Assembly (NCBI GenBank): GCA_041745295.1
Contig: JBGTJE010000056.1
Coordinates: 15,279 to 79,278 of the forward strand
Source of the DNA: JANMEB01 sp041745295
GTDB taxonomy: Bacteria > Planctomycetota > Planctomycetia > Pirellulales > Pirellulaceae
Direction of reading: 5' to 3'
Length of the DNA stretch: 64,000 nt
How positions within the stretch are numbered: position 1 is the stretch's first letter; every line of letters starts with the position of its first letter. Position numbers and translations under genes: made by a program. Shown piece by piece: positions 52,477 through 61,162 of this stretch. The notes beneath the pieces were generated by a model. It saw only the letters and a program-made list of their open reading frames with translations. It had not been told where the DNA came from and made no database searches.

Positions 52477-55377
52477 ATGTCCAAGTATTCCCTGTATACC
52501 GTTCTTTCCTGCCATGGCTTGGAGGATTTTCCGACTCATCACAAAGGCGCTCCCGCACACGACTTGTTGGTCAGCCTTACGGCGCTGTGGCATCCTGCGA
52601 TTGTCGCTCAAGCGCAAACTATTCCGCGGTGGTGCCGCTTCGATCAAATTCCCGAAAACTGTGCGCACACAATTCTCGTCGTTCCTTCGATCGTCGGATC
52701 GCAACTCCCCACCGGGCTGACCGATCGAGTTCAACTTGAAAATGGTCTGCTTCTGCAAGGCGAAACGGAACGCCCGGCGCTGATCGCCAAGACCTTGACC
52801 TACCTCCACATCGATCTAGTCGACGATACAAACGACTTGGGAACCGATTTTTTGGCGCTGGGATTTGCCTATTGGCAAGTTCAGCTCATGACCCGCCAGC
52901 TTCGCTATTCGAGCCATCTCGATGAAGTGCACTTTCAAAATGTGGTCGTCGCCGCCGCGATAGCTTTCACCCAACACAATTACGACGAATGCCGGCGCGG
53001 ACTCCAGTCGGCGTTTGACCTATTGATGCAAGAGCGCAACCGTTATTTTCCGGTCGAGGCGCTGTTCATCGAGTTGCTCCTTGTCGCTTCTACTACCATC
53101 GGAGAACCGCTGTTCCAAGCAATTCAATCGCCAACGGCGCTCAATGTAATGCTGACCGGCGATCTCATCGAACGGATTGCGACGCAGAGCCCAAGGATCA
53201 TCGAGGCGGTACGCAAGAAGTTGACCGACGTTCAGCTGGAAATTGTCGGAGGTTCGGCCGGCGAACCTCGATTTTCTCTTATGTCGCTCGAATCCTTGGT
53301 GGGAGAATTCGCTCGGGGCAGCGCGAGTTTTCGGCGAATTCTCGGAGTTCAGCCCGCTTGTTTCGGGCGACGTCGATTTGGGCTGACGAGCGTCCTGCCG
53401 CAAGTGCTGCTGGGATGCGGTTATCGCGGCGCTATTCATGTCTTGTTCGATCACGGAAAATTCCCAGCCGTCGCTGCCGGTTCGATCGAATGGCAAGCCC
53501 CCGACGGCAGTGTCATTCCCGCAATTTCGACGACCCCAATCGACGCGGCACAACCCGACGCATTTGCCCGATTGGGAATCTCAATTGGCGAGTCGTTTGA
53601 CGCCTCGCACGGCGCTCTGATGTTATTCGCCCACTGGCCCAAAAATACTTGTGTGTGGTTCGACGACCTCCAACGCACGATGAAATACGGCAACGTGTTG
53701 GGCCGATTCGCCACGATGCATGACGTTTTTCAAAAGGCTTCCTTTTCGGGACGAAGAGAACGATATTCCGAGGACCAATATCGATCGGAGTTCTTAGCCG
53801 AAGCACAGCTTGCCGAACAACCCGATCCACTGTCTAGCGTGGTCGAATACTGGCAAAATCGTCAGCTTCTTGCCCAATGTGGTCCACTGCGATTCATGGC
53901 CGGCGCGGTGATGAATTCCTCCGAGCGCGCTTCCGAAGCAAGCCTGAGTGACGAGCGAGTTTTGGGTCTGGCTGCCAGGAACGATCGCTTGGTGGATGGG
54001 GCCGAGAGTCGGCGCGCTGGTCGCGGATCGGCCACCGCCCCGGAGGCCGAAGATAACACCGGCGAGGGCTCGGTGTCGCCGAATCTGAGGGAAGAAATCC
54101 AATCGCTATACTTCGATCGATCGGCCGAGCTTTTCAAGAGTTTAGTTAATCCGGACAAAAAGGGAACTCGATCGACTTTGGTTGTGGCGAATCCGACGAG
54201 TTTTGCCCGTCGCGTTTTATGCTCCGTCAGTGCAAAGTTCCAAGGGGCCCAAATCGAAAAGCCGGTTTACGCGGCGGACGTCGGAACTCAAGGCGGATTT
54301 TTGGCGGTTGACGTCCCTCCCTTCGGCTTTGCCATGGTTGCCGGGACGGTGGAAAAGCCCGCTAAGCGACAATCGAGTCCGGTGATCGTCGATGCGTACA
54401 ACCTGCGAAACGAATACTTTGATCTCGAAGTGGACCAACAAACTGGCGGAATCCGCTCGATTCATTGTTATAACCGCCGCGGAAATCTGTTTTCGCAAAT
54501 GCTTGGCCTGCGCCTGCCACCAGGACGGCGAACCACGGCGGGATTGGACGCGGCCTACTCCCATCCAGTAGTCCGATCCATTCAAACGTCGATCGACAAC
54601 GCAGTGGTTGGCGAAATCTCGGTTCAGGGGCAATTGCTGGTTGACAATCAACCCGCCGCGGATTTTGCACAACGGGTCCGCGTCGTACGCGGCCGGCGTG
54701 TGATTGAATTGGACATCGATTTGGTGCCGTTGGAACCGCTCACCAACGATCCGTGGCGTCATTACGCCTGCAGTCGATTTGCATGGCCCAATGAATCGGC
54801 CGAACTGTTTCGCGGGATGAACGAAACTCGTTGCCCCATCGTCGAACCACGATTTGAAGCGCCACAATGGATTGAAATTGTCGATGGGCCCAATCGTGTT
54901 CTGGTTTTGACGAATGGTTTGCCGTTTCATCGACGATACGATTATCGCAAATTGGATTGTGTCCTTAGCGTGAGCGGAGAGTCTCGAATGCATTATCGGC
55001 TTGGGATTGGGATCGACGTCCCCCACGCGACGCAAGCTGCGGTGGAATTTGGATCCGCTGCTTTAAGCTGGGAAACAGGCGTCGAACCGCGGGTACCACA
55101 ATCGTCAGCGTGGCTTTTGCGAACCAATTGCCGCAACGTGTTAATTACGGCCGTGGAATCTATGTTCGTCGATCAAGCGGGGATGGGGATTCGCTTGCGT
55201 CTCAAGGAAACGGAGGGTCGGGCCGGCAACGGCAAAATCGAATGTGCCCGGCCGATCACCAAAGCCCGCCGTGTCCGCCTTGACGGGGAGTCGAAGTCCG
55301 AACTCAATATTGCCGAGGGCGCGGTCGATTTCGGGTTCGCCGCCAACGAATACCTCCAAATTGAATTGCTTTGGTGA
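52477..55377 (+). CDS. Divergent GH38-like (alpha-mannosidase-type) protein
   Basis: A 966-residue protein. The middle and C-terminal parts match the layout of glycoside hydrolase 38: GRGSASFRRILG-type segment (FARGSASFRRILGVQPACFG, residues 280-300), RRFGLTSVLPQVLLGCGYRG, and the beta-sandwich start NEYFDLEVDQQTGGIRSIHC near residue 645 seen in the mannosidase middle/C-domain. The N-terminus reads LYTVLSCHGLEDFPTHHKGA instead of the usual HxHxD metal motif, so the catalytic site is not the canonical one. No signal peptide is evident, so it would be cytoplasmic. A hydrolytic role on mannosides is an inference from the fold. It precedes cmk with a 3-base gap, likely same transcript. Confidence 0.62.
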   Translation: MSKYSLYTVLSCHGLEDFPTHHKGAPAHDLLVSLTALWHPAIVAQAQTIPRWCRFDQIPENCAHTILVVPSIVGSQLPTGLTDRVQLENGLLLQGETERPALIAKTLTYLHIDLVDDTNDLGTDFLALGFAYWQVQLMTRQLRYSSHLDEVHFQNVVVAAAIAFTQHNYDECRRGLQSAFDLLMQERNRYFPVEALFIELLLVASTTIGEPLFQAIQSPTALNVMLTGDLIERIATQSPRIIEAVRKKLTDVQLEIVGGSAGEPRFSLMSLESLVGEFARGSASFRRILGVQPACFGRRRFGLTSVLPQVLLGCGYRGAIHVLFDHGKFPAVAAGSIEWQAPDGSVIPAISTTPIDAAQPDAFARLGISIGESFDASHGALMLFAHWPKNTCVWFDDLQRTMKYGNVLGRFATMHDVFQKASFSGRRERYSEDQYRSEFLAEAQLAEQPDPLSSVVEYWQNRQLLAQCGPLRFMAGAVMNSSERASEASLSDERVLGLAARNDRLVDGAESRRAGRGSATAPEAEDNTGEGSVSPNLREEIQSLYFDRSAELFKSLVNPDKKGTRSTLVVANPTSFARRVLCSVSAKFQGAQIEKPVYAADVGTQGGFLAVDVPPFGFAMVAGTVEKPAKRQSSPVIVDAYNLRNEYFDLEVDQQTGGIRSIHCYNRRGNLFSQMLGLRLPPGRRTTAGLDAAYSHPVVRSIQTSIDNAVVGEISVQGQLLVDNQPAADFAQRVRVVRGRRVIELDIDLVPLEPLTNDPWRHYACSRFAWPNESAELFRGMNETRCPIVEPRFEAPQWIEIVDGPNRVLVLTNGLPFHRRYDYRKLDCVLSVSGESRMHYRLGIGIDVPHATQAAVEFGSAALSWETGVEPRVPQSSAWLLRTNCRNVLITAVESMFVDQAGMGIRLRLKETEGRAGNGKIECARPITKARRVRLDGESKSELNIAEGAVDFGFAANEYLQIELLW

Positions 55378-55380
55378 GGC

Positions 55381-56046
55381 ATGATTGTCACGATTGATGG
55401 CCCAGCCGGGGCTGGCAAGAGCACCGTGGCGAGGCTGCTCGCCGAGCGTCTGGACTTTGAGATTTTGGATACGGGCGCAATGTACCGCGCCGTGACTTGG
55501 GCGGCGCTCGAGAAAAATCTCGATCCAACCAACGCAAGCGATGTCGCCGCGTTGGCCGAATCGCTGGATTTGCTATTGAACAACAACCGAGTCATTGTAA
55601 ACGGCCAGGATGTGACCCGCGAAATTCGCGAACCGCGGGTCACGGACAACGTCTCTGCGGTCGCCGATCATCCTGCCGTGCGGCGGAAGATGGTCGAGAC
55701 ACAACAAATGATCGCTCGTTCCGGAGACTATGTCTGCGAGGGTCGCGATCAGGGGACCATCGCCTTTCCCGATGCCGAGGTCAAGATTTTTCTGACTGCA
55801 TCGGTGGCCCGCCGATCACGCCGCCGTTGGCAGGAACTCTGTGACGCCGGGTTTCCGGTCGCCCTTGAGGAAATTGAGCAGCAGCATACGGAACGTGATC
55901 GTCGCGATGAACTCCGCCCGGTGGGTGGCTTGCGTCGCGCCGCGGACGCGATTGAACTGGATACCGATCAAATGAGCATTGGACAAGTTGTCGACGCCCT
56001 AGAAAAAATCGTGCGGCAGCGGCAAGCGAGGTCACAAGATGAATGA
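55381..56046 (+). CDS. cmk: Cytidylate kinase
   Basis: A 221-residue CMP/dCMP kinase. MIVTIDGPAGAGKSTVARLL carries the P-loop GPAGAGKST at residues 7-15; DTGAMYRAVTW is the substrate-binding loop at about 31-41, followed by VTREIREPRVTDNVSAVADH, the GRDQGTIAFPDAEVKIFLTA region (GRD-type phosphate element) and the ARRSRRRWQELC lid. It phosphorylates CMP and dCMP with ATP for nucleotide and phospholipid-precursor supply. It starts just after the GH38-like stop (GGTGAGGC before ATG) and its 3' end overlaps plsC by 8 bases, a common cmk-plsC arrangement. Confidence 0.97.
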   Translation: MIVTIDGPAGAGKSTVARLLAERLDFEILDTGAMYRAVTWAALEKNLDPTNASDVAALAESLDLLLNNNRVIVNGQDVTREIREPRVTDNVSAVADHPAVRRKMVETQQMIARSGDYVCEGRDQGTIAFPDAEVKIFLTASVARRSRRRWQELCDAGFPVALEEIEQQHTERDRRDELRPVGGLRRAADAIELDTDQMSIGQVVDALEKIVRQRQARSQDE

Positions 56047-56701
56047 ACGCCCCGAATACCAGAGCCCAATCATTGAAACCTATGGCTACTGGAGCTGTCA
56101 TCAAATGACCCGGCTGTCCGGCCTGTTGGCTTGGCGGCTGCGATGCTTTGGCCAATTCAATTTTCCGGCGACTGGGGGAGCCCTGGTTTGCGCCAATCAT
56201 CAGAGCCATCTCGATCCCGTTTTAATCGGAAGCTGTTGCCCGCGACGAATGAACTTCTTGGCAAAGAAGTCACTCTTCAAGTTCAAGCCGCTCGGCGGGT
56301 TGATCGGATTTTTGGGCGCGATTCCTTTGGAGCGCGAGGGAGTTGGGATCGCCGGGGTCAGAGAGACGATTCGGCGCACACGCCGCGGAGAGTTGTTGTT
56401 GCTGTTTCCCGAAGGCGCGCGCACGTTCGATGGCGAAATCGCGCCGTTTCTGCCGGGTGCTGCTGCGATTGCCAAACGGAGTCAGGTTCCGCTCGTTCCC
56501 GTTGGAATCGAAGGCACCTACCAAGCGTGGCCGCGCACCAGACCGGTCCCGTATCTTGGCCAAGTCGTCGTGTGCGTCGATCAACCGATTCCGTATTCGC
56601 AGTACGGACAGTTGCCGGACGAACAGGTCACGGGGTTATTACGCGAACGAATCCAAGCTTGCTTCCTCGAGGCCCGCCGCCGCCGTGAAAAAATGTTATA
56701 G
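56039..56701 (+). CDS. plsC: 1-acyl-sn-glycerol-3-phosphate acyltransferase
   Basis: A 220-residue PlsC-type acyltransferase. The catalytic motif HQSHLDP (H54-x4-D59) lies in CANHQSHLDPVLIGS, the second block is FLGAIPLEREG at about 91-101, and FPEGARTF at 123-130 is the third block. It transfers an acyl group to lysophosphatidate, giving phosphatidate at the inner membrane. The N-terminus (MNERPEYQSPIIETYGYWSC) has a hydrophobic stretch, and GAGG lies before ATG 56039. It overlaps cmk by 8 bases and is followed by a 218-base gap with no gene before the TPR-PDZ protein. Confidence 0.96.
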   Translation: MNERPEYQSPIIETYGYWSCHQMTRLSGLLAWRLRCFGQFNFPATGGALVCANHQSHLDPVLIGSCCPRRMNFLAKKSLFKFKPLGGLIGFLGAIPLEREGVGIAGVRETIRRTRRGELLLLFPEGARTFDGEIAPFLPGAAAIAKRSQVPLVPVGIEGTYQAWPRTRPVPYLGQVVVCVDQPIPYSQYGQLPDEQVTGLLRERIQACFLEARRRREKML

Positions 56702-56919
56702 TGCGTCGCCAATGGCTCAGCGAGTAATTTGTCTTACATCGCCGGTCCCCAGGGGGAATTTCACCCGAGCGAATCGACAATCGCAACGTCCATTCACGGA
56801 AGTTTTGCCAGACTTCAACAAGATTTCCGTCGGCCGAGACACTTTCTGCAACAGGGCTACGATCTTTCCGCCCGTCGTGATTCAGATGAATCGCCGGGCA
56901 ATTTCACAGGAACAAGAAC

Positions 56920-58146
56920 ATGAACGTAATTCGAATCAAACGGCTTCGAGGGTTGAGTGTAATCATCGTGGTCGCGTGCTTGGTTTCCCAAACTCGGGCC
57001 CAAGACGACGCGACAATGGAGGCATTTCGCGAAGGCCAGTCGCTCGTTCGATCCGAGGAGTTCGCGAAGGCTGCAGAGATCTTACAAAAATGCGTTGCCG
57101 AAAAGGATGACTTTGGGCCCGCGTGGTTCCTGTTGGGCTACTCGTTGCACATGGATGGCAAGCATGAAGAAGCTCTCAAGGCACATCGCCGGGCCGCCGA
57201 ATTCGAGGAGGACTTTCGACCGATCGCGACATACAACATCGCCTGCGCCCAAGCCCTCCTTGGCCAGCCACAAGAATCCCTGCAAAGCTTGCGCAGCGCG
57301 ATTGAATTGGGATTCGATGACGCCGAAAAAATTCAATCTGATTCGGATCTTTTCTCCATTCACCCGACAACCGGATTTGCAAAGGCCATCGCAGAGCTCA
57401 ACGGCGATGACGAATTGGCCAAGTCGTTGGACGAAGCCCAAGAGCTCATCAATCAAAGTCAGTTTGATGAAGCGGCAGGCATCTATCAGTCGATCCTCGA
57501 AAAAGATCCGAAGAACGATTTCGCCTGCTATCGCCTGGGATATGCTTTGCACGGCGCCGGCAAACTCGACGAAGCGACCAAATTTCATGAAAAAGCGACC
57601 GAGTTCCCGGGCACCAAGGGAATCGCGTTTTACAACTGGGGATGCGCGCTCAGCTTGAAAGGCGAAAAGGAAGCGGCGCTGGAAAAACTAACGGAAGCCG
57701 TCAAGAGTGGCTTTTTGCGACTCGACGCCTACGAGAACGACCCCGACTTAGACAATCTTCGCGAGGAACAAGCTTTTAAGGATCTCGTGGCCCAGATTCA
57801 ATCAAAGTCGAAAAAAACACTTCCAGCCAAAGAGAATAAACCGAGCGAAGATTCTTCCCACGCGAATGAGTCGGGCGACGCACCCCCGCCATTTGCAATC
57901 GGAATTCAAATGCGCATCGAGGAAGGGGAAGGCGTGTTTGTCGAAGAGATCCTGCCTGAAAGCGCTGCCGAACGAGACGGCCTCCAAGTCGGCGATCGGC
58001 TGGTGAAAGTCGGCGACGTCGAACTCAGCGACGATCCGTTGGGTGTGCTGAAACCGTATCTTGTCTCCGGCGAGAAGATCATTTTCGTCGTTGATCGAGC
58101 CGGCGAATCGAAAAAGATCGAAGTCAAGCCGAATCCGCGGAAGTAG
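56920..58146 (+). CDS. Exported TPR and PDZ domain protein
   Basis: A 408-residue protein with a signal peptide (LSVIIVVACLVSQTRAQ). Residues 30-270 hold several TPR units, for example WFLLGYSLHMDGKHEEALKA, FACYRLGYALHGAGKLDEAT and AFYNWGCALSLKGEKEAALE, interspersed with the DPDLDNLREEQAFKDLV-type acidic linker. A Lys/Ser/Asp-rich linker follows, and residues about 320-405 form a PDZ domain: GVFVEEILPESAAERDGLQV and GDRLVKVGDVELSDDPLGVL. No protease domain is present, so it is likely a scaffold in the periplasm. Partner unknown. Confidence 0.85.
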   Translation: MNVIRIKRLRGLSVIIVVACLVSQTRAQDDATMEAFREGQSLVRSEEFAKAAEILQKCVAEKDDFGPAWFLLGYSLHMDGKHEEALKAHRRAAEFEEDFRPIATYNIACAQALLGQPQESLQSLRSAIELGFDDAEKIQSDSDLFSIHPTTGFAKAIAELNGDDELAKSLDEAQELINQSQFDEAAGIYQSILEKDPKNDFACYRLGYALHGAGKLDEATKFHEKATEFPGTKGIAFYNWGCALSLKGEKEAALEKLTEAVKSGFLRLDAYENDPDLDNLREEQAFKDLVAQIQSKSKKTLPAKENKPSEDSSHANESGDAPPPFAIGIQMRIEEGEGVFVEEILPESAAERDGLQVGDRLVKVGDVELSDDPLGVLKPYLVSGEKIIFVVDRAGESKKIEVKPNPRK

Positions 58147-58176
58147 GCTTGAGGCTACAGGCATGAGGCGTGAGGT

Positions 58177-58235
58177 CAAATTGCAAAATCCAATTGTCAA
58201 TTTGCGTTTTTCATTTTGCAATTTGCAATTGAATT
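58177..58235. repeat. Short TTGCAAATTGC-type repeat tract
   Basis: Overlapping inverted copies of CAAATTGCAAAA and TTTTGCAATTTGCAATTG lie between the TPR-PDZ stop and the rhodanese stop. It is AT-rich and also provides the last residues of the rhodanese frame. Such tracts recur in planctomycete intergenic regions. Confidence 0.55.
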
Positions 58236-58747
58236 AACTGGCTTGCGGCGTTGGACTCAAACGTCAGCTTGGACTGGGCTGGGTCAAGCAACGGTGCTAG
58301 TTCATAAACGTTGCGATAACCGTAGTCGTACAACGTGATGTACGTCGAAAGGTTGAGTGATGCCGAGGCGATCTTTGATGGAAATGCCGCTTCCTCATTG
58401 GTGAAATTGTTATTGCAGTAAATCAGGATCCGCGTCGATTTGTCGGGAAGCGCTTGCCTGAGACTCTCGACCGTGATATCAGCGAAATTCAAGTTGATCG
58501 CCCCTTTGATATGCAGCAAATCGTATTTGGATTTGCTGCGCGCGTCGAGGATCACGCTGCTCGGTTCGCGACTGATTCGAATAAAGTCCTCCTCGGACAG
58601 TCGCCGCGTTGCCCGATGCTCGGCGGCCTCCGTCGAGACTCGGAGAAATCCCGCCATGTCGATCGCGGGATTCGCCGGAGGTTGCCCCTCCGGAATTCGA
58701 CTGATCGCCATTAAGACCGCAAAAATCGTGACAGTGATTTGGTTCAT
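58211..58747 (-). CDS. Exported rhodanese-like protein
   Basis: A 178-residue protein with an N-terminal hydrophobic export signal (QITVTIFAVLMAISRI). The rhodanese fold runs about residues 50-150: EEDFIRISREPSSVILDARS, KSKYDLLHIKGAINLNFADI, and the active-site loop RILIYCNNNFTNEEAAF with Cys at about residue 111. The Cys suggests a sulfurtransferase or thiol-binding role, but the loop CNNNFT is unlike the usual CxxGxR/S sulfurtransferase loop, so the chemistry is uncertain. The final residues (LIQLQIAK) come from the neighbouring TTGCAA repeat, which may have extended the frame. Monocistronic. Confidence 0.82.
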   Translation of the reverse strand: MNQITVTIFAVLMAISRIPEGQPPANPAIDMAGFLRVSTEAAEHRATRRLSEEDFIRISREPSSVILDARSKSKYDLLHIKGAINLNFADITVESLRQALPDKSTRILIYCNNNFTNEEAAFPSKIASASLNLSTYITLYDYGYRNVYELAPLLDPAQSKLTFESNAASQLIQLQIAK

Positions 58748-58890
58748 GAAAAGCTCCTTCGTGGGAACACGGCAATTTCGTTTTTCAAACGCTTCGCTCG
58801 ATTCAACTAACCAAGTCTACTGAGTGGATCGGTGTTTGCACGTCACGAGTCTGTAACTATAGCGCGCTCTGATGTTGCGATTTTCTAGTT

Positions 58891-59086
58891 CCTTCTCCCC
58901 CAATTCAACGCGGAACACGTTTTGCAATCGACAAAATATGTCTTCGCGTTGAATTGGGGGAGAAGGTGAGGATGAGGGGGGACGTCCATGGTTCGGCCCC
59001 TCACCTTACCCTCTCCCCCAATTTGCACGCGGCCATATCCAACATATTGTTTGGCCTATTTGCGCGTGTAAATTTGGGGAGCGGGA
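58891..59086. repeat. Tandem pair of CTCCCCCAATT palindromic elements
   Basis: The first element has perfect 22-bp arms: CCTTCTCCCCCAATTCAACG + CG at 58891-58912 and its exact inverse at 58945-58966, with a 32-base spacer. A related imperfect element follows: CCCTCTCCCCCAATTTGCAC near 59009-59028 and GTGTAAATTTGGGGAG at 59066-59081. A fragment of the same kind lies at 62396-62440. MITE-like; the rest of the 58748-59177 spacer holds no gene but must carry the kdsD promoter. Confidence 0.75.
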
Positions 59087-59177
59087 ACCAGAATTGCGCA
59101 ACATCAAATCGAGCGCGTTGCGGCTGATGCTATAATCGAGTTTTGCAGCCACCAATGCGCTGGGTCTCCTCAAAAGC

Positions 59178-60149
59178 ATGTCGGACAACGATTCCCAAAA
59201 GATCATTCGTCAAGTTCTCGAGATCGAAGCCCGTTCCGTTCTCGAGCTGATTCCCCGGCTATCTCCCGAGGTCGACAAAGCAATTGATCTTTTAGCCGCC
59301 TGCCAAGGCCGAGTGATCGCCGTCGGCGTGGGCAAGATGGGATGCATTGCCCGCAAAGCCGCCGCGACGCTGGCGAGCACCGGAACGCCCGCGGTTTTCT
59401 TGCAGGCTTCAGACGCTTTGCATGGCGACCTGGGAATTGTGACCCCAAGTGACGTCGTGTTGATCTTGAGTAACAGCGGCCAGACCGATGAGATCCTCAA
59501 ACTATTGCCATATTTAAAGCGATCGTCCGTTCCGATTATTGCGATGACCGGGATGCCGAATAGCACGCTTGCCCAAGCCAGCTCGATCGTAATTGACGTG
59601 GGCGTCGCCGCCGAAGCGGATCCCGATTGCCCCGCGCCGACCAGCAGTACGACAGCGACGTTGGCGATGTGCGATGCTTTGGCAATTGCCTTGTTGCGCA
59701 AGCGCGGCCTCACGCGCGAGCAGTTCGCAATTTTTCATCCGGGGGGCAACTTGGGTCGCAAGCTCCTACTGACGGTCGGCGACCTGATGCGGATCGGTGT
59801 CCGCGTTCCGCTAGCGTCACCCTCGGTTTGCTTGCGCGAAGCGATCATGACAATGTCGCGCGGAGCCCTGGGTGCGGTGTTCGTGGTCGATGGAAGCGAG
59901 CAATTGGTCGGCATTCTTACCGACGGCGACTTGCGTCGCATTTTTCAAGCCAATCCAAATCCGCTGGACTCCAGATTGGAAGACCTGATGATCCGAGGTC
60001 CGCGGACTATTAGCGCTGAAGAATTGGCGGCCGAAGCACTGCGGATCATGGAAGTCCACTCGATCACCGTCTTGCCGGTCGTCGATCGGGAGCAACACGT
60101 CGTTGGTGCTTTGCACTTGCACGATCTGCTGCAAGCCCAGTTGGCTTGA
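59178..60149 (+). CDS. kdsD: Arabinose-5-phosphate isomerase (KpsF/GutQ family)
   Basis: A 323-residue protein with the complete KdsD layout: an N-terminal SIS domain (about 30-190) with VGVGKMGCIARKAAATLAST, SDALHGDLGIVTPSDVVLIL, SNSGQTDEILKLLPYLKRSS and GVAAEADPDCPAPTSSTTAT, and two CBS domains (about 205-320) opening VGDLMRIGVRVPLASPSVC and ending ITVLPVVDREQHVVGALHLH. It converts ribulose-5-phosphate to arabinose-5-phosphate, the first step toward Kdo. It is followed 70 bases later by an O-antigen-type ABC exporter, consistent with lipopolysaccharide-like or capsule synthesis. No other Kdo gene is adjacent. Confidence 0.93.
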   Translation: MSDNDSQKIIRQVLEIEARSVLELIPRLSPEVDKAIDLLAACQGRVIAVGVGKMGCIARKAAATLASTGTPAVFLQASDALHGDLGIVTPSDVVLILSNSGQTDEILKLLPYLKRSSVPIIAMTGMPNSTLAQASSIVIDVGVAAEADPDCPAPTSSTTATLAMCDALAIALLRKRGLTREQFAIFHPGGNLGRKLLLTVGDLMRIGVRVPLASPSVCLREAIMTMSRGALGAVFVVDGSEQLVGILTDGDLRRIFQANPNPLDSRLEDLMIRGPRTISAEELAAEALRIMEVHSITVLPVVDREQHVVGALHLHDLLQAQLA

Positions 60150-60219
60150 TAACATGAGGCTCAAATTCGTTCCCTCGCCCCCGGTTGCATTACGCGCAAA
60201 GTTTTTTGTTACGGATGAA

Positions 60220-61152
60220 ATGACCGATTCACATTTACAATCCAGCGAGCCGACCGAAACCCTCGACCAGCGTGGGTCCGGCGATCGCATGTCCGGGGAC
60301 GTGAGCCGACACAAGGAGATCGTCTACTCGCCGGAATCGGAGCTGCGCCGCGGTTGGTCGCTCGTCAACGACACATTTCACGGGTTCGTCGAAGGCCGAG
60401 AGTTGGCCTGGCGGCTGTTACAGCGCAACCTGCGTGGGATGTATCGCCAAACGATACTGGGAGTTTTCTGGGCGTTTTTGCCGCCGTTAGCCAACGCGCT
60501 AGTTTGGATTTTTTTGTTTGCGCAAAAGGTTGTTGACTTTGGCGACGACATTGCCGTGCCGTACCCGCTGTATGTCTTAACCGGAATGATCATTTGGCAG
60601 AGCTTTGTCGAAGCGATTCAAATGCCGCTCAATGTAATTCGCCAGAATCGATCGATGATCACCAAGCTTAATTTTCCGCGTGAAGCATTGCTGCTCGTTG
60701 GTTGGGGTGAGCTGCTGCTGAACGTGGCGATACGGATAATGATTCTGGTCCCGCTATTGATCGTGTATCGGGCCGAAGTTGGCTGGGCCGGGCTGCTGTT
60801 TCCGTTGGCGGTCTTTGTTTTGATCGTCTTGGGGACTGCAATTGGATTGTGTCTCATGCCGATCGGTGTTCTATATCAAGACATCGAGCGGATCTTGCTG
60901 ATCGGGTTGCCATTGTGGATGGTGGTTACGCCGATCATTTATGCGGTCAGCGCGGGCGTTCCGAGTTGGCTGCACTGGGTCAATCCGCCGGCTGGCCTGT
61001 TGATCGTTGGCCGCGACGCACTTCTGCAAAGAAGCTTGGAGCATTGGGCGATGGCCTGCGGTTACGGGGCTTTGTCGCTGCCGTTATTGTTTATTGGGCT
61101 CATCATTTATCGCGTGTCCTTGCCGATTTTGATCGAGCGCGTGCCCTCCTAG
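60220..61152 (+). CDS. Polysaccharide ABC transporter permease (Wzm-type)
   Basis: A 310-residue ABC-2 permease. The start is ambiguous: ATGs at 60154, 60220 and 60289 are in frame; 60220 (MTDSHLQSSEPTETLDQRGS) follows GGATGAA and is preferred. Six membrane segments are visible after a cytoplasmic stretch: GMYRQTILGVFWAFLPPLAN, VWIFLFAQKVV, YPLYVLTGMIIWQSFVEA, REALLLVGWGELLLNVAIRI, FPLAVFVLIVLGTAIGLCLM and GLPLWMVVTPIIYAVSAGVP, then SLPLLFIGLIIYRVSL. The layout matches Wzm/KpsM exporters that carry O-antigen or capsule chains. It ends 10 bases before the matching ATPase. Confidence 0.92.
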   Translation: MTDSHLQSSEPTETLDQRGSGDRMSGDVSRHKEIVYSPESELRRGWSLVNDTFHGFVEGRELAWRLLQRNLRGMYRQTILGVFWAFLPPLANALVWIFLFAQKVVDFGDDIAVPYPLYVLTGMIIWQSFVEAIQMPLNVIRQNRSMITKLNFPREALLLVGWGELLLNVAIRIMILVPLLIVYRAEVGWAGLLFPLAVFVLIVLGTAIGLCLMPIGVLYQDIERILLIGLPLWMVVTPIIYAVSAGVPSWLHWVNPPAGLLIVGRDALLQRSLEHWAMACGYGALSLPLLFIGLIIYRVSLPILIERVPS

Positions 61153-61162
61153 GGGAAAGTTC

